Shown here: positions 25,972 to 34,310 of the stretch, piece by piece
Numbering within the stretch: the stretch's first letter is position 1
Layout: each line of letters starts with the position of its first letter
Source of the DNA: an uncultured Ruminococcus sp.
GTDB taxonomy: Bacteria; Bacillota; Clostridia; Oscillospirales; Ruminococcaceae
Reading direction: 5' to 3'
Length of the DNA stretch: 64,000 nt
Assembly: GCF_947301925.1 (NCBI RefSeq)
Contig: NZ_CAMYUE010000005.1
Span: 1-64,000 of the forward strand
The notes under the pieces: model-generated
Told to the model about the DNA's origin: nothing
What the model saw: only the letters and a program-made list of their open reading frames with translations
The model's database searches: none
Made by a program: the position numbers and the translations under genes

Positions 25972-26455
25972 ATACATACCCCTCTCTTTCAAGTTCTGTT
26001 TTGAGCTTTTTTCTTCCGCGCTGCAATAATGAGCTGACCGTATTCTCGTTCTTTCCCAGTATTTTTGCGATCTCCCTGATGTTGTACTCCTCAAAGTAGT
26101 AAAGGAATATCACCGAAGAATACTTTTTGGGCAGCTCTGATATCATTTCTCTTATCTCGTTGTCCCTCGGTGTGAACTCACAGCTGAGGGTGTTTTCCAG
26201 CACCTCGTCAAGTGGAGAGTTTCTCATCATACGGGCGCTTTTCCTGAGATTTTTGCAGCGGTTGATGGCTGAACGGAGCAGCCATGCCTTCATATGTTCA
26301 TCGGACTCGAATTCCTGCGGTTTTGAATGGAGGTTCAGAAAGACCTCCTGGGTTATATCCTCTGCTTCCTGATAGTTTCCCGTCATAGCAAAGGCCGTTC
26401 GCAGGACTGTATCGCCGAATCTGTTGAATGCGTACAGCGCTGAGTTGTCATTCAT
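25961..26455 (-). CDS. ECF-type sigma factor
   Basis: 164 residues. Region 2 (LRTAFAMTGNYQEAEDITQEVFLNL) and region 4 (SVIFLYYFEEYNIREIAKILGKNENTVSSLLQRGRKKLK) are clear; nothing else is present, as in ECF sigma factors. AAAGGAGG lies eight bases before the ATG. The downstream gene for a membrane protein overlaps its 3' end. Confidence 0.92.
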   Translation of the reverse strand: MNDNSALYAFNRFGDTVLRTAFAMTGNYQEAEDITQEVFLNLHSKPQEFESDEHMKAWLLRSAINRCKNLRKSARMMRNSPLDEVLENTLSCEFTPRDNEIREMISELPKKYSSVIFLYYFEEYNIREIAKILGKNENTVSSLLQRGRKKLKTELEREGYVYET

Positions 26456-26550
26456 AGGTTATTCCTCCTTTCTTCTGAAAGCGTCGCTTCATAGATATAT
26501 ACAACGCAGGAGAGTATTTCCGTGCAGAAACAAAAAATTTTTTCTGTATT

Positions 26551-26578
26551 AACAGCAAAGCTCACCGGTATTCGCGGT
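26551..26578 (-). terminator. Weak terminator after trxA
   Basis: GCTCACCG and CGGTGAGC form a hairpin just past the thioredoxin stop. On the minus strand only a short T-rich stretch follows, so strength is doubtful. Confidence 0.4.
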
Positions 26579-26590
26579 GAGCCTTGTTTA

Positions 26591-26908
26591 TCAGAGTCCT
26601 AACATATCTATTACGGCTTCCTTGGGGCGAAGGCCTACTGCCTGCTTTACTATGGCGCCGTCCTTTACGACCACCAGCAGCGGTATGCTCTCAACTCTGA
26701 AAGCTGCCGCAAGCTCGGGCTGCTCGTCAACATTGACCTTGCATACCTTTACCCTGCCGTCGTATTCGTCGGCTATCTCCTCAACTATGGGAGCCAGCAT
26801 CATGCAGGGACCGCACCAGCTTGCCCAAAAGTCCATGAGCACAGGCATACCCTTATAGTTGCGTACTTCCTCGTCAAAGTTTTCCTTTGTGATAATTACT
26901 TCGTTCAT
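26591..26908 (-). CDS. trxA: Thioredoxin
   Basis: 105 residues with the active site WCGPC (Cys32 and Cys35) and the cis-proline region ESIPLLV. A general disulfide reductant. Its ATG overlaps the stop of the upstream kinase/acetyltransferase gene (ATGA), so the two are co-translated. A ferredoxin-thioredoxin-reductase-like gene lies 1.2 kb away. Confidence 0.95.
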   Translation of the reverse strand: MNEVIITKENFDEEVRNYKGMPVLMDFWASWCGPCMMLAPIVEEIADEYDGRVKVCKVNVDEQPELAAAFRVESIPLLVVVKDGAIVKQAVGLRPKEAVIDMLGL

Positions 26909-28005
26909 AATAGACCTCCTGTCTGTAAATCCTTGACATAAAGACGGTCAGTGCCGCCTCCGTAATTCACTATATCACGGACATAGCTGTATCCGTATTT
27001 CTCGTAAAATCCCGTATACTCCGTGGGAATATAGGTTTTCGTGAAGCCCAGCTCTTTCGCGTATCTGTTGGCGTGCTCTATGAGCTGCCCACTGATACGC
27101 TGTCCCCTTGCGCTCTCCGTAACGAAGACGCAGGATATCCAGGGGTAAATATCCGGCAGAGGGTAGTAGTCCGTCTTCATTACAGAAGCCATACCCACTA
27201 TCTCGCCGTCATGCACAGCGGCAAACATACACTCCCAGTCCGTGAACTCCCACGACCTGAGCATATCAGCGATGTGCTCCTTGACCTCATACCATGAGCA
27301 GTTCTCCACGAACCGAAGAAGCTTCTCCGCAAGAGCGGAGCCTCTTTCCACTTTGCTTACAGTAATCAGACCGAAATGCTGTGCAGCCAGCTGAACAGTT
27401 TCCTCGACTGTTTTTCCGTTTTTGCGGTCAATATAAAAATAATCGCTGTTTTTTATACTGCTTATGCGTTCTCTGCTCAGTGAACAGAGCGTTTCATTGC
27501 AGACCGCCTTTGCCTTCTCCACATCGGATGCACTGTAAATGAAGTCCCTGAAATCTGTATGGTCTATGCGGTCACAGTAAGCATTCACAATATCGGGCGT
27601 ATCATTTATCAGGAATATCACCCTTGACGTTTCTGTTATCCTTTCAGCTTCCTCGGGAGTCAGATGACAGTCGCATATCACCTTTTTATCCTGCGAAAGT
27701 CTCATAAGATCAAGCAGAACAAAATCAAGCTGTTCCCTTGTGTTGTTTATCAGCCATTTTTTATATTCATCTGCACTGCGTCCGAAAAATTCGTCTGCGT
27801 CTCTGAACTGCCTGCACATATTCGGCTGATGTTCACTGTCGCAGATCTGCTGATGAGCGGCAAAGGCTTCGTCGATATCATATACGTGGATACCGTATCT
27901 TCTGCCAAGCTCCCGTGAAACAGTGGTCTTGCCGCCGCAGGCTGTTCCCGAAATGAAATATACGTTTTTAAGATACTCTTTTACAACATTATCCTGAAAT
28001 ATCAT
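26905..28005 (-). CDS. P-loop kinase-like domain fused to a GNAT acetyltransferase
   Basis: 366 residues. Residues about 12-200 form a P-loop domain with Walker A SGTACGGKTT and DIDEAF as a likely Walker B/acceptor motif, similar to small nucleotide or metabolite kinases. Residues about 215-350 form a GNAT domain: the acetyl-CoA loop is RGQRISGQLIEHA and GFYEKYGY follows. GAGGAG precedes the ATG. The natural substrates of both halves are unknown. Coupling to trxA by overlapping codons might reflect chance operon packing. Confidence 0.8.
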   Translation of the reverse strand: MIFQDNVVKEYLKNVYFISGTACGGKTTVSRELGRRYGIHVYDIDEAFAAHQQICDSEHQPNMCRQFRDADEFFGRSADEYKKWLINNTREQLDFVLLDLMRLSQDKKVICDCHLTPEEAERITETSRVIFLINDTPDIVNAYCDRIDHTDFRDFIYSASDVEKAKAVCNETLCSLSRERISSIKNSDYFYIDRKNGKTVEETVQLAAQHFGLITVSKVERGSALAEKLLRFVENCSWYEVKEHIADMLRSWEFTDWECMFAAVHDGEIVGMASVMKTDYYPLPDIYPWISCVFVTESARGQRISGQLIEHANRYAKELGFTKTYIPTEYTGFYEKYGYSYVRDIVNYGGGTDRLYVKDLQTGGLL

Positions 28006-28132
28006 AACAATATTCTCCTCAATAAAATAGTTTTGCTGTGAGAAGCATGAAACTATTTATCAAGTCTCATGCTGTTATGAATTTCTTAATCTGAATAACC
28101 CGTTCATGGTCATATCTCCTTTATTTCTGTCA

Positions 28133-28336
28133 TTAGTCTTCAAGCGACTTATAATAGAGCATACAGTGGCAGAAGCCCTCAAATGTGGGATCTGCTATCT
28201 GGTCGCGGAACTCCTTGCACATACACTTGTTCTCGGGAGTTTTCGCCAGTCTGCACGGACAGTAGCCGTCCTTCATTTTAAGTCCCTCTTTTACTCTGTC
28301 AACAACTTCTTTATCGGGATTGAGCGTAATTTTCAT
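28133..28336 (-). CDS. Ferredoxin-thioredoxin-reductase catalytic-subunit-like Fe-S protein
   Basis: 67 residues. Three Cys-x-Cys pairs are visible: Cys26-Pro-Cys28, Cys38-Met-Cys40 and Cys56-His-Cys58, resembling the CPC/CPC/CHC set that binds the [4Fe-4S] cluster and active disulfide of FTR catalytic subunits. Spacing differs from plant enzymes, where the first two pairs are 16 residues apart; here the gap is 9. GGAGGG precedes the ATG. It stands between the thioredoxin operon and a flavodiiron gene, fitting a ferredoxin-linked thiol or oxygen defence role. Confidence 0.8.
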   Translation of the reverse strand: MKITLNPDKEVVDRVKEGLKMKDGYCPCRLAKTPENKCMCKEFRDQIADPTFEGFCHCMLYYKSLED

Positions 28337-28360
28337 ATTCAGTCCCTCCTTTTTTTGATT

Positions 28361-28379
28361 ACCCCGCCTGAGGCGGGGT
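28361..28379. terminator. Hairpin between the flavodiiron and FTR-like genes
   Basis: ACCCCGCC pairs with GGCGGGGT around TGA. On the minus strand it is followed by AATCAAAAAAAGG, not a T-tract; on the plus strand the T-run is also missing. It may be a processing or attenuation hairpin. Confidence 0.45.
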
Positions 28380-28397
28380 AAGTAAATATCTGTATTC

Positions 28398-29555
28398 TTA
28401 TTTCACAAGTTCGTCTGCAAGAGCCTCTATCTGCTCGATGTTTGCAGCCTTTACCGCAGACTTGATAGATACAGTGGTATCTGTCCATGTGATGTTCTTG
28501 GACTTTTCAAACATACCCTTTACTACCTTTGCGGCAGTTGCAGCCCAGCTTCCGTTCTCGATGATACCGATGGTCTTGTTCTGATAGTTTCTCTCGGTAA
28601 GGTCGAGAATGAAGTGCTTCATGAAGGGGAAGATATCGGCATTGTACGTCGTTGTTGCGATGACCAGCTTTCCGTAGCGGAATGCGTCCTCAACGGACTC
28701 TGCCATATCCTCTCTTGCAAGGTCTGCTATAGCTACCTTGGGGCAGCCCTTTGCCTCCAGTCTCTCCTTGAGGAGCTCTGCTGCCTTCTTTGTGTTACCG
28801 TAAACAGAAGTGTAGGCGATGAAAACGCCGTCCGTCTCCACACCGTAGCTTGACCATGTGTTATAGAGTCCCAGATAGTAGTCAAGGTTCTCGGTGAGTA
28901 TGGGACCGTGAAGTGCGCAGATTATCTTTATGTCAAGAGCAGCTGCCTTCTTCAGTACAGCCTGTACCTGCATACCGTACTTGCCCACTATGCCGAAGTA
29001 GTAACGGCGAGCCTCGCAGGCCCAGTCCTCCTCCACGTCAAGTGCGCCGAACTTTCCGAAAGCGTCAGCGGAGAAAAGCACCTTGTCTGTGCTGTCGTAT
29101 GAGAGCATTACCTCGGGCCAGTGTACCATGGGAGCAAGTATAAATGTGAGCTCATGGCTTCCGAGGCTGAGCTTGTCCCCTTCCTTTACCTCAAGCTTGT
29201 TTGCGATGGTGAGATCCTCGAAGAAATTCTCTATCATTCCGAAGGTCTTTGCATTGCCTACAACTGTAGTTTCGGGGTACTTCTCCAGGAAGCTCTTCAG
29301 GTTAGCGGAATGATCGGGCTCCATGTGGTGTACTATTATATAGTCGGGCTTGCGGTCTGCAAGCACCTCTGTGATATTGTCCAGCCACTGAGCTGTGAAA
29401 TTACCGTCAACGGTATCGCATACCGCAACCTTTTCATCGAGTATGATATATGAATTATAAGCCATGCCATTGGGCACGTCGTACTGTCCCTCAAAGAGAT
29501 CGACCTCGTGGTCATTGACTCCGATATAGTAAATGTCGTTGGTTATCTTATTCAT
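28398..29555 (-). CDS. A-type flavodiiron protein (FprA family)
   Basis: 385 residues. The N-terminal beta-lactamase-like domain has the di-iron ligands His77, Glu79, Asp81 and His82 in HHMEPDHS, plus later His and Asp ligands. The C-terminal flavodoxin domain (from about residue 245) has the FMN loop TSVYGNTKKA. The enzyme reduces oxygen to water or NO to N2O and protects strict anaerobes. AAAGAGGT precedes the ATG and a strong promoter lies upstream. Confidence 0.94.
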   Translation of the reverse strand: MNKITNDIYYIGVNDHEVDLFEGQYDVPNGMAYNSYIILDEKVAVCDTVDGNFTAQWLDNITEVLADRKPDYIIVHHMEPDHSANLKSFLEKYPETTVVGNAKTFGMIENFFEDLTIANKLEVKEGDKLSLGSHELTFILAPMVHWPEVMLSYDSTDKVLFSADAFGKFGALDVEEDWACEARRYYFGIVGKYGMQVQAVLKKAAALDIKIICALHGPILTENLDYYLGLYNTWSSYGVETDGVFIAYTSVYGNTKKAAELLKERLEAKGCPKVAIADLAREDMAESVEDAFRYGKLVIATTTYNADIFPFMKHFILDLTERNYQNKTIGIIENGSWAATAAKVVKGMFEKSKNITWTDTTVSIKSAVKAANIEQIEALADELVK

Positions 29556-29598
29556 TGGTAATTACCTCTTTTCATCATTCTCAGCTTTTAAGCCTGAT

Positions 29599-29627
29599 AT
29601 TATAGCATTATTATAACATAAAGACAA
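29599..29627 (-). promoter_or_regulatory. Promoter of the flavodiiron gene
   Basis: Minus-strand TTGTCT (29622-29627), 17-bp spacer, TATAAT (29599-29604). Confidence 0.7.
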
Positions 29628-29954
29628 CATACTTGAAAAGTGGCATTTGCAACAAATTTAAACTTTTTTCTTGTACCTATTTCACTTCCCTCACTCCCCT
29701 TATTTTGTTAATTCAAAATCACTATAGCGGTATATGCTGTTGCAGCTCCTACGGAAAACAGCCTTATTCTCCGACAGGGGAGTCCCTCTCTCGGTCATTC
29801 TGCGGCGGGGGAGGGGGCGTTTTTTCATAGTCTTTGTGTATTATTACTATTTGAAGATCCTTCTGAAATATTCAGGATCATTCCGCAGCGGATAAGGCAT
29901 TTTTGTTTCAGAATAACTCATAAAAAAATCATATATCCTACGTTTTCATATTTA
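29628..29954. other. Intergenic region without a recognisable gene
   Basis: AT-rich at both ends with a G-rich patch at about 29802-29820. I find no ORF with a ribosome-binding site, no RNA gene and no clear repeat. The hairpin potential near the G-rich patch is not compelling. Confidence 0.5.
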
Positions 29955-29983
29955 TTGACATTATTTTTGCCATGTGATAAGAT
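29955..29983 (+). promoter_or_regulatory. Promoter of the two-helix membrane protein gene
   Basis: Perfect TTGACA (29955-29960), 17-bp spacer, TAAGAT (29978-29983). Confidence 0.65.
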
Positions 29984-30013
29984 ATGTTTATCATCTGAAA
30001 AGGAGGAAATGCC

Positions 30014-30655
30014 ATGGCATCATACAAGAAGAAAAACAACCACAAAGACGATAATCAAAGCGATAAAAGTCAGACAAGTAAAGAGAATATCCAACCTCAA
30101 AATGACAGCACCGAACAAAAAAAAGCAGAAAAAACACCTCCCGATTATCCGTCAAGCAGCATCATCCTTGACACGATGAAAAGCGAATATGACTATGAGC
30201 TCAAGAGGATAACCAAAACTGATACCAAAGTCAATCTGGGTATCACACTTTGCTCTGCTATGTTTCTTTTCATTGTTAAGTTCTTTGATTTTTCAGAGCT
30301 GACAAAAATGCTTAACGATGATATCAGCTTGCAGCTCCCATTCAATTTCTATTTCACATTCTGGATAGTAATGACAGTAGCATATGCAGGGGCATTTGTT
30401 TTTTTATTTCTCAGTATCAAATCACGACCTTACTCCCAGATCTGTACCGATAAACTGATACGACAGGATCTTCACAAAACCAGCTCAGGTGTCTCTGAGG
30501 TCTTCATAGCCGGCTCTTACAGCAATGCCACAAACAAGAACAGAGAAATAACAAACAAAAGAATGAAGTATTTCAATATTGCATTGGTCCTCATCATGAC
30601 AGTTATTATATGCTCTGTTATTTTAAGCGGTATAAAATATAATTTTTTTCAGTAA
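30014..30655 (+). CDS. Two-helix membrane protein, unknown
   Basis: 213 residues. A hydrophilic Lys/Asn/Gln-rich N-terminus (about 1-75) precedes transmembrane helices at about 77-93 and 118-137, and a final helix at 190-210 close to the C-terminus, making three in all. The N-terminal composition resembles a disordered tail. AAAGGAGG precedes the ATG. Codons are more AT-rich than those of the neighbouring genes. No family is recognised. A 54-residue protein follows in the same transcript. Confidence 0.65.
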   Translation: MASYKKKNNHKDDNQSDKSQTSKENIQPQNDSTEQKKAEKTPPDYPSSSIILDTMKSEYDYELKRITKTDTKVNLGITLCSAMFLFIVKFFDFSELTKMLNDDISLQLPFNFYFTFWIVMTVAYAGAFVFLFLSIKSRPYSQICTDKLIRQDLHKTSSGVSEVFIAGSYSNATNKNREITNKRMKYFNIALVLIMTVIICSVILSGIKYNFFQ

Positions 30656-30668
30656 AGGAGTTTTTACT

Positions 30669-30833
30669 ATGTGCAGCAATGATTTTTTGGATAAGTTAAA
30701 AAGCGGTGACAGTCTCAAGGACTTCAATCCTGATGATACAAATGATTTCCTTCAGACAGTAAATGAAGGCTATTCCCCTGATGATGAAAGCTTATCATAC
30801 TACACAAATAACACACCAAAAAATGACAAGTAA
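30669..30833 (+). CDS. Small acidic protein, 54 residues, unknown
   Basis: Starts at ATG 30669 after AAGGAG and runs MCSNDFLDKLKSGDSLKDFN to a TAA at 30831. It is hydrophilic, acidic and without membrane segments. The 13-base gap to the upstream gene and the downstream terminator support it as a real second gene of that transcript. No family recognised. Confidence 0.55.
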   Translation: MCSNDFLDKLKSGDSLKDFNPDDTNDFLQTVNEGYSPDDESLSYYTNNTPKNDK

Positions 30834-30839
30834 TAATTA

Positions 30840-30868
30840 AAAGCGGACTTTAAATAGTCCGCTTTTTT
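30840..30868 (+). terminator. Intrinsic terminator
   Basis: AAAAGCGGACT pairs with AGTCCGCTTTT, followed by a T-run. Confidence 0.85.
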
Positions 30869-30962
30869 GTATATTGTAAGAAAAACCGTACATAATATAA
30901 ATATATGAGATGAGCGGAGCGGTTCCGCTCCGTCATATTCTATTCAGATAAAGGAGGAAGTC

Positions 30963-31061
30963 ATGCTTGGTTTTCTATTGGGAAGTATGTGCGGAGGCGT
31001 GGTTGGCGTCGTAACAATGTGTCTCTGTACAGCGGCAAAGTGGGGCGACGGACATATGTAA
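30963..31061 (+). CDS. DUF3789-like mini-protein, 32 residues
   Basis: ATG at 30963 follows AAAGGAGG by five bases. The product is a single membrane segment (MLGFLLGSMCGGVVGVVTM) with C-L-C-T-A-A after it, matching the shape of the very short DUF3789 proteins of Firmicutes (Gly-rich helix, then TMCLC). Function unknown. Confidence 0.65.
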   Translation: MLGFLLGSMCGGVVGVVTMCLCTAAKWGDGHM

Positions 31062-31076
31062 TGTAGGGGACGCCGT
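31062..31076 (+). repeat. Partial copy of the RAYT-associated repeat
   Basis: TGTAGGGGACGCCGT differs at one base from the first 15 bases of the inverted repeats inside the RAYT gene (47724-47738). It sits directly after the mini-protein stop and has no inverted partner, so it is a solo, decayed copy. Confidence 0.5.
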
Positions 31077-31109
31077 TCCTCTGCCTGCAATAAAAAACAG
31101 CATAATTAA

Positions 31110-31130
31110 AGGGCGGCAAAATGCCGCCCT
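31110..31130. terminator. Terminator of the serS operon
   Basis: AGGGCGGCA and TGCCGCCCT form a strong stem 20 bases beyond the serS stop. The following minus-strand sequence is only moderately T-rich. Confidence 0.65.
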
Positions 31131-31149
31131 GCCATCACTTATTTACTTA

Positions 31150-32442
31150 TTACTTCTTCTCGGGTACCTTGATGATATCCTTGCGCATATAAGGCTGGAG
31201 AGCCTTTGGTATACGGATAGAACCGTCCTCGTTGAGGTTGTTCTCCAGGAACGCGATAAGCATTCTCGGGGGAGCTACAACTGTATTGTTGAGCGTGTGT
31301 GCGAAATACTTGCTTCCGTCCTCAGCCTTTACTCTGATGCCGAGACGTCTTGCCTGTGCGTCGCCGAGATTCGAGCAGCTTCCTACTTCGAAATACTTCT
31401 TCTGACGGGGCGACCATGCCTCAACGTCGATGGACTTTACCTTCAGGTCTGCAAGGTCTCCCGAACAGCACTCAAGAGTACGAACGGGTATATCAAGTGA
31501 GCGGAAGAACTCAACTGTGTAGCTGTAGAGCTTGTGGAACCAGTCCATAGACTCCTCGGGCTTACATACAACCACCATTTCCTGCTTCTCAAACTGGTGG
31601 ATACGATACACACCGCGCTCCTCGATACCGTGAGCGCCTACCTCCTTACGGAAGCAGGGAGAATAGCTTGTGAGCGTCTTGGGGAGCTCCTCCTCGGGAA
31701 CGATAGTATCAATGAACTTGCCTATCATGGAATGCTCAGAGGTACCGATAAGGTAAAGGTCCTCCCCTTCTATCTTGTACATCATGCCTTCCATCTCAGC
31801 AAAGCTCATAACGCCTGTAACAACGTTGCTTCTTATCATGAAGGGAGGGATATAATATGTGAAGCCCTTGTCTATCATGAAGTCTCTTGCGTAGGAGAGT
31901 ATGCAGCTCTGAAGCTGTGCGATGTCTCCGCAGAGATAATAGAAACCGTTTCCGCTGGTCTTTCTTGCGCTGTCGATGTCGATGCCGTTGATCTTTTCCA
32001 TTATATCAACGTGGTAAGGTACTTCAAAATCGGGAACAGCAGGCTCGCCGAACTTCTCCACCTCAACGTTCTCTGTGTCGTCCTTACCGATCGGAACGCT
32101 GTCGTCGATTATATTTGGTATAACAAGCATGATCTCGCGGATATCAGCCTCAAGCTTTACTTCAAGCTGTTCCTTCTCCTCAAGCTCCTTACCGAGAGCA
32201 GAAACCTCAGCCTTTATCTTCTCGGCCTCTTCCTTCTGACCGTTCTTCATAAGGCCGCCGATCTCCTTGCTCTTTACATTACGGCTGTTTCTGAGATTAT
32301 CGCAGGCCAGCTTAGTCTCTCTGTACTGCTTGTCCAGCTCAACTACCTTGTCAACGAGGGCTAACTTGTCGTCCTGGAACTTCTTCCTGATGTTCTCTTT
32401 TACCAGCTCGGGGTTTGTTCTTATAAGCTTAATGTCTATCAT
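31150..32442 (-). CDS. serS: Seryl-tRNA synthetase
   Basis: 430 residues, the normal length. The N-terminal coiled-coil arm (about 30-100) binds tRNA-Ser. The class II catalytic core contains motif 2 (FRKEVGAHG, followed by RVHQFEKQE-like RIHQFEKQE) and motif 3 (GIRVKAEDGSKYFAHTLNNT, ending in the Arg-containing PPRMLIAFLEN). GGAG precedes the ATG. It follows parB by 11 bases in the same direction and so is probably in that transcript. Confidence 0.97.
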   Translation of the reverse strand: MIDIKLIRTNPELVKENIRKKFQDDKLALVDKVVELDKQYRETKLACDNLRNSRNVKSKEIGGLMKNGQKEEAEKIKAEVSALGKELEEKEQLEVKLEADIREIMLVIPNIIDDSVPIGKDDTENVEVEKFGEPAVPDFEVPYHVDIMEKINGIDIDSARKTSGNGFYYLCGDIAQLQSCILSYARDFMIDKGFTYYIPPFMIRSNVVTGVMSFAEMEGMMYKIEGEDLYLIGTSEHSMIGKFIDTIVPEEELPKTLTSYSPCFRKEVGAHGIEERGVYRIHQFEKQEMVVVCKPEESMDWFHKLYSYTVEFFRSLDIPVRTLECCSGDLADLKVKSIDVEAWSPRQKKYFEVGSCSNLGDAQARRLGIRVKAEDGSKYFAHTLNNTVVAPPRMLIAFLENNLNEDGSIRIPKALQPYMRKDIIKVPEKK

Positions 32443-32453
32443 ATTTATTCTCC

Positions 32454-33308
32454 TTAGTCCTCTTTTGCCAGCTTTTCAGCCAGTGCTGCGAGGTCATTTT
32501 TATCATAGAATTCAAGAATGAGTGCGCCCTTGTTCTTGCCGTAGTCCACCTTGACCTTTCTGCCGAGGCGCTCGTTAAGTGAGAGCTCCATTTCCTTGAA
32601 GTAATTATCGATCTTTTTGTTTGAAGCCGCCGGTGCAGCCTCCTCGTTATGCTCCGCAGACTTCTGCGCAGCCTTCTCCACCTGACGGACTGTCAGTCCT
32701 CCGTCGGCAGCTCTGAGAGCTGTAGCTATCAGCATCTCCTCGTCCTCAAAGCCCAGCAGAGCTCTTGCATGGCCTGCGGAGATATCACCGTTTTCCAGCA
32801 TTTTCAGCACTCTTTCGGGAAGTGACAGAAGCCTTACAGCGTTTGCAACTGCGGAACGGGAGCGTCCCACCATTTTTGCAACCTTTTCCTGAGTCATGCC
32901 GAATTTCTCGATAAGCTCGTTATAACCCGCGGCTTCTTCCACAGGGTTCAGGTTCTCACGCTGAAGGTTTTCGATGATAGCGATCTGCATAGTCTCCAGA
33001 TCCGTCAGCTCCCTGATATTCACGGGGACCTCGTCGAGACCCAGCATTCTTGCCGCACGCCATCTTCTCTCCCCTGCTACTATCTGATAGCCGCCTGTCT
33101 TTATTGGTCTGACAAGTATCGGCTGAAGCATACCGTGCTCGCGGATAGAATCCGCAAGAGCTGTTATAGCTTCATCGCTGAAGGCCTTACGCGGCTGATC
33201 GCGGTTCGGCTCTATCTCAGAGGTGCGCAGTGTTTTCTTTACCTGTATATCGCTGCTGTTATCGCTGAACAGAAGCCCGTATCCTGCGCCGAGACCACCT
33301 TTTGCCAT
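32454..33308 (-). CDS. parB: ParB/Spo0J chromosome-partition protein
   Basis: 284 residues. The CTPase/N-terminal region shows GERRWRAARMLGL, followed by the helix-turn-helix (MTQEKVAKMVGRSRSAVANAVRLL) that reads parS, and a C-terminal dimerisation domain. It loads onto parS and helps segregate the origin and recruit SMC. GAGGT precedes the ATG, 17 bases after parA. parS-like sites lie at 34241, 34292 and 37845. Confidence 0.96.
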   Translation of the reverse strand: MAKGGLGAGYGLLFSDNSSDIQVKKTLRTSEIEPNRDQPRKAFSDEAITALADSIREHGMLQPILVRPIKTGGYQIVAGERRWRAARMLGLDEVPVNIRELTDLETMQIAIIENLQRENLNPVEEAAGYNELIEKFGMTQEKVAKMVGRSRSAVANAVRLLSLPERVLKMLENGDISAGHARALLGFEDEEMLIATALRAADGGLTVRQVEKAAQKSAEHNEEAAPAASNKKIDNYFKEMELSLNERLGRKVKVDYGKNKGALILEFYDKNDLAALAEKLAKED

Positions 33309-33325
33309 AATTCAAACCTCATTCG

Positions 33326-34153
33326 TCAGGACGAATGTTTTCCTTTCTTATGTTTTTTGAAAGAGAAGATCTTCTTCTTTTTCGGGAGCTCCAGCGGCTC
33401 GCCAAGTATCTCGTGGCACACCAGCTCATAGGCCTCTGCGCCCTTGGAGGTCCTGTCGTAGTACATCACGGGCTTTCCGTGGCTGGGAGCCTCGGAAATA
33501 CGCACGTTACGGGGCACCTTGGTCTTGAAAACGCTGTCGGGAAAGTATTTCTCCACCTCTGCCACAACATCGTTGGCAACATTGAGTCTGCCGTCGAACA
33601 TGGTAAAGAGTATGCCCTCGATCTCAAGAACGGGATTATAATTATTTTTAACTATTTTGATAGTGTTCACAAGCTGTGAAAGTCCCTCAAGCGCGTAGAA
33701 CTCCGCAAGCATGGGAACGATTATACTATCGCAGGCAACAAGGCTGTTTATGGTGATAGTTCCCAGCGCAGGAGGACAATCGATAAATATATAATCAAAA
33801 TCGTCCTTGCAGGTCAGGAGCTGCATTTTCAGCCTGTTCACCCTGTTCTCATTCTGTGCCAGCTCAAGCTCGCAGCCTGCAAGATCCTCTGTTGCAGGAA
33901 CTATTGAGACATTCTTGAACTCGGTGGGGATAATTGCTTCCTGTATGCGGGTCTTGCCTGTTATGACGTCGTAGGTGGACGCAGGTACAGACTTTTTCTT
34001 TATACCGAAGCCCGTTGTTGTATTGCCCTGGGGATCGGAGTCAATGCAAAGCACTTTGAAGTCCCGTGAACCGAGATACGCAGCTATATTTATTACGCTG
34101 GTGGACTTTCCTACTCCGCCCTTCTGATTGGCAACAGCAATGATCTTGCCCAT
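33326..34153 (-). CDS. parA: ParA/Soj ATPase
   Basis: 275 residues. The deviant Walker A motif is KGGVGKSTSV at residues 10-19, with DPQGN as Walker A'. It moves ParB-bound origins. Operon order parA-parB-serS. The C-terminus is Lys-rich (KKKKIFSFKKHKKGK). A 17-bp-spaced promoter and two parS-like sites lie upstream. Confidence 0.96.
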   Translation of the reverse strand: MGKIIAVANQKGGVGKSTSVINIAAYLGSRDFKVLCIDSDPQGNTTTGFGIKKKSVPASTYDVITGKTRIQEAIIPTEFKNVSIVPATEDLAGCELELAQNENRVNRLKMQLLTCKDDFDYIFIDCPPALGTITINSLVACDSIIVPMLAEFYALEGLSQLVNTIKIVKNNYNPVLEIEGILFTMFDGRLNVANDVVAEVEKYFPDSVFKTKVPRNVRISEAPSHGKPVMYYDRTSKGAEAYELVCHEILGEPLELPKKKKIFSFKKHKKGKHSS

Positions 34154-34182
34154 ATTATCTTCCTTTCAGATTTACTTATACT

Positions 34183-34211
34183 ATTATAGCACCTTTTTTC
34201 CCTATTGTAAA
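34183..34211 (-). promoter_or_regulatory. Promoter of the parA-parB operon
   Basis: Minus strand: TTTACA (34206-34211), 17-bp spacer, TATAAT (34183-34188). Confidence 0.75.
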
Positions 34212-34240
34212 TAAGAAAGGCCGATTTTTTTTTCAAAAAA

Positions 34241-34256
34241 TGTTTCACATGAAACA
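34241..34256. promoter_or_regulatory. parS-like site
   Basis: TGTTTCACATGAAACA differs at one base from the Firmicutes parS consensus. It sits between noc and the parA promoter. A partial copy (CACATGAAACA) occurs at 34274-34284. Confidence 0.8.
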
Positions 34257-34291
34257 TTTTCGGACAAAAAAATCACATGAAACACCATAAA

Positions 34292-34307
34292 TGTTTCATG
34301 TGAAACA
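34292..34307. promoter_or_regulatory. parS-like site
   Basis: TGTTTCATGTGAAACA, one base from consensus parS, just after the noc stop. TGTTTCATG is also close to Noc-binding sites, so either protein may bind. Confidence 0.75.
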
Positions 34308-34310
34308 ATT

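Noticed and set aside
29760..29830. G-rich hairpin region as terminator or RNA gene
   Set aside because: No stable stem with T-run and no conserved motif could be seen.
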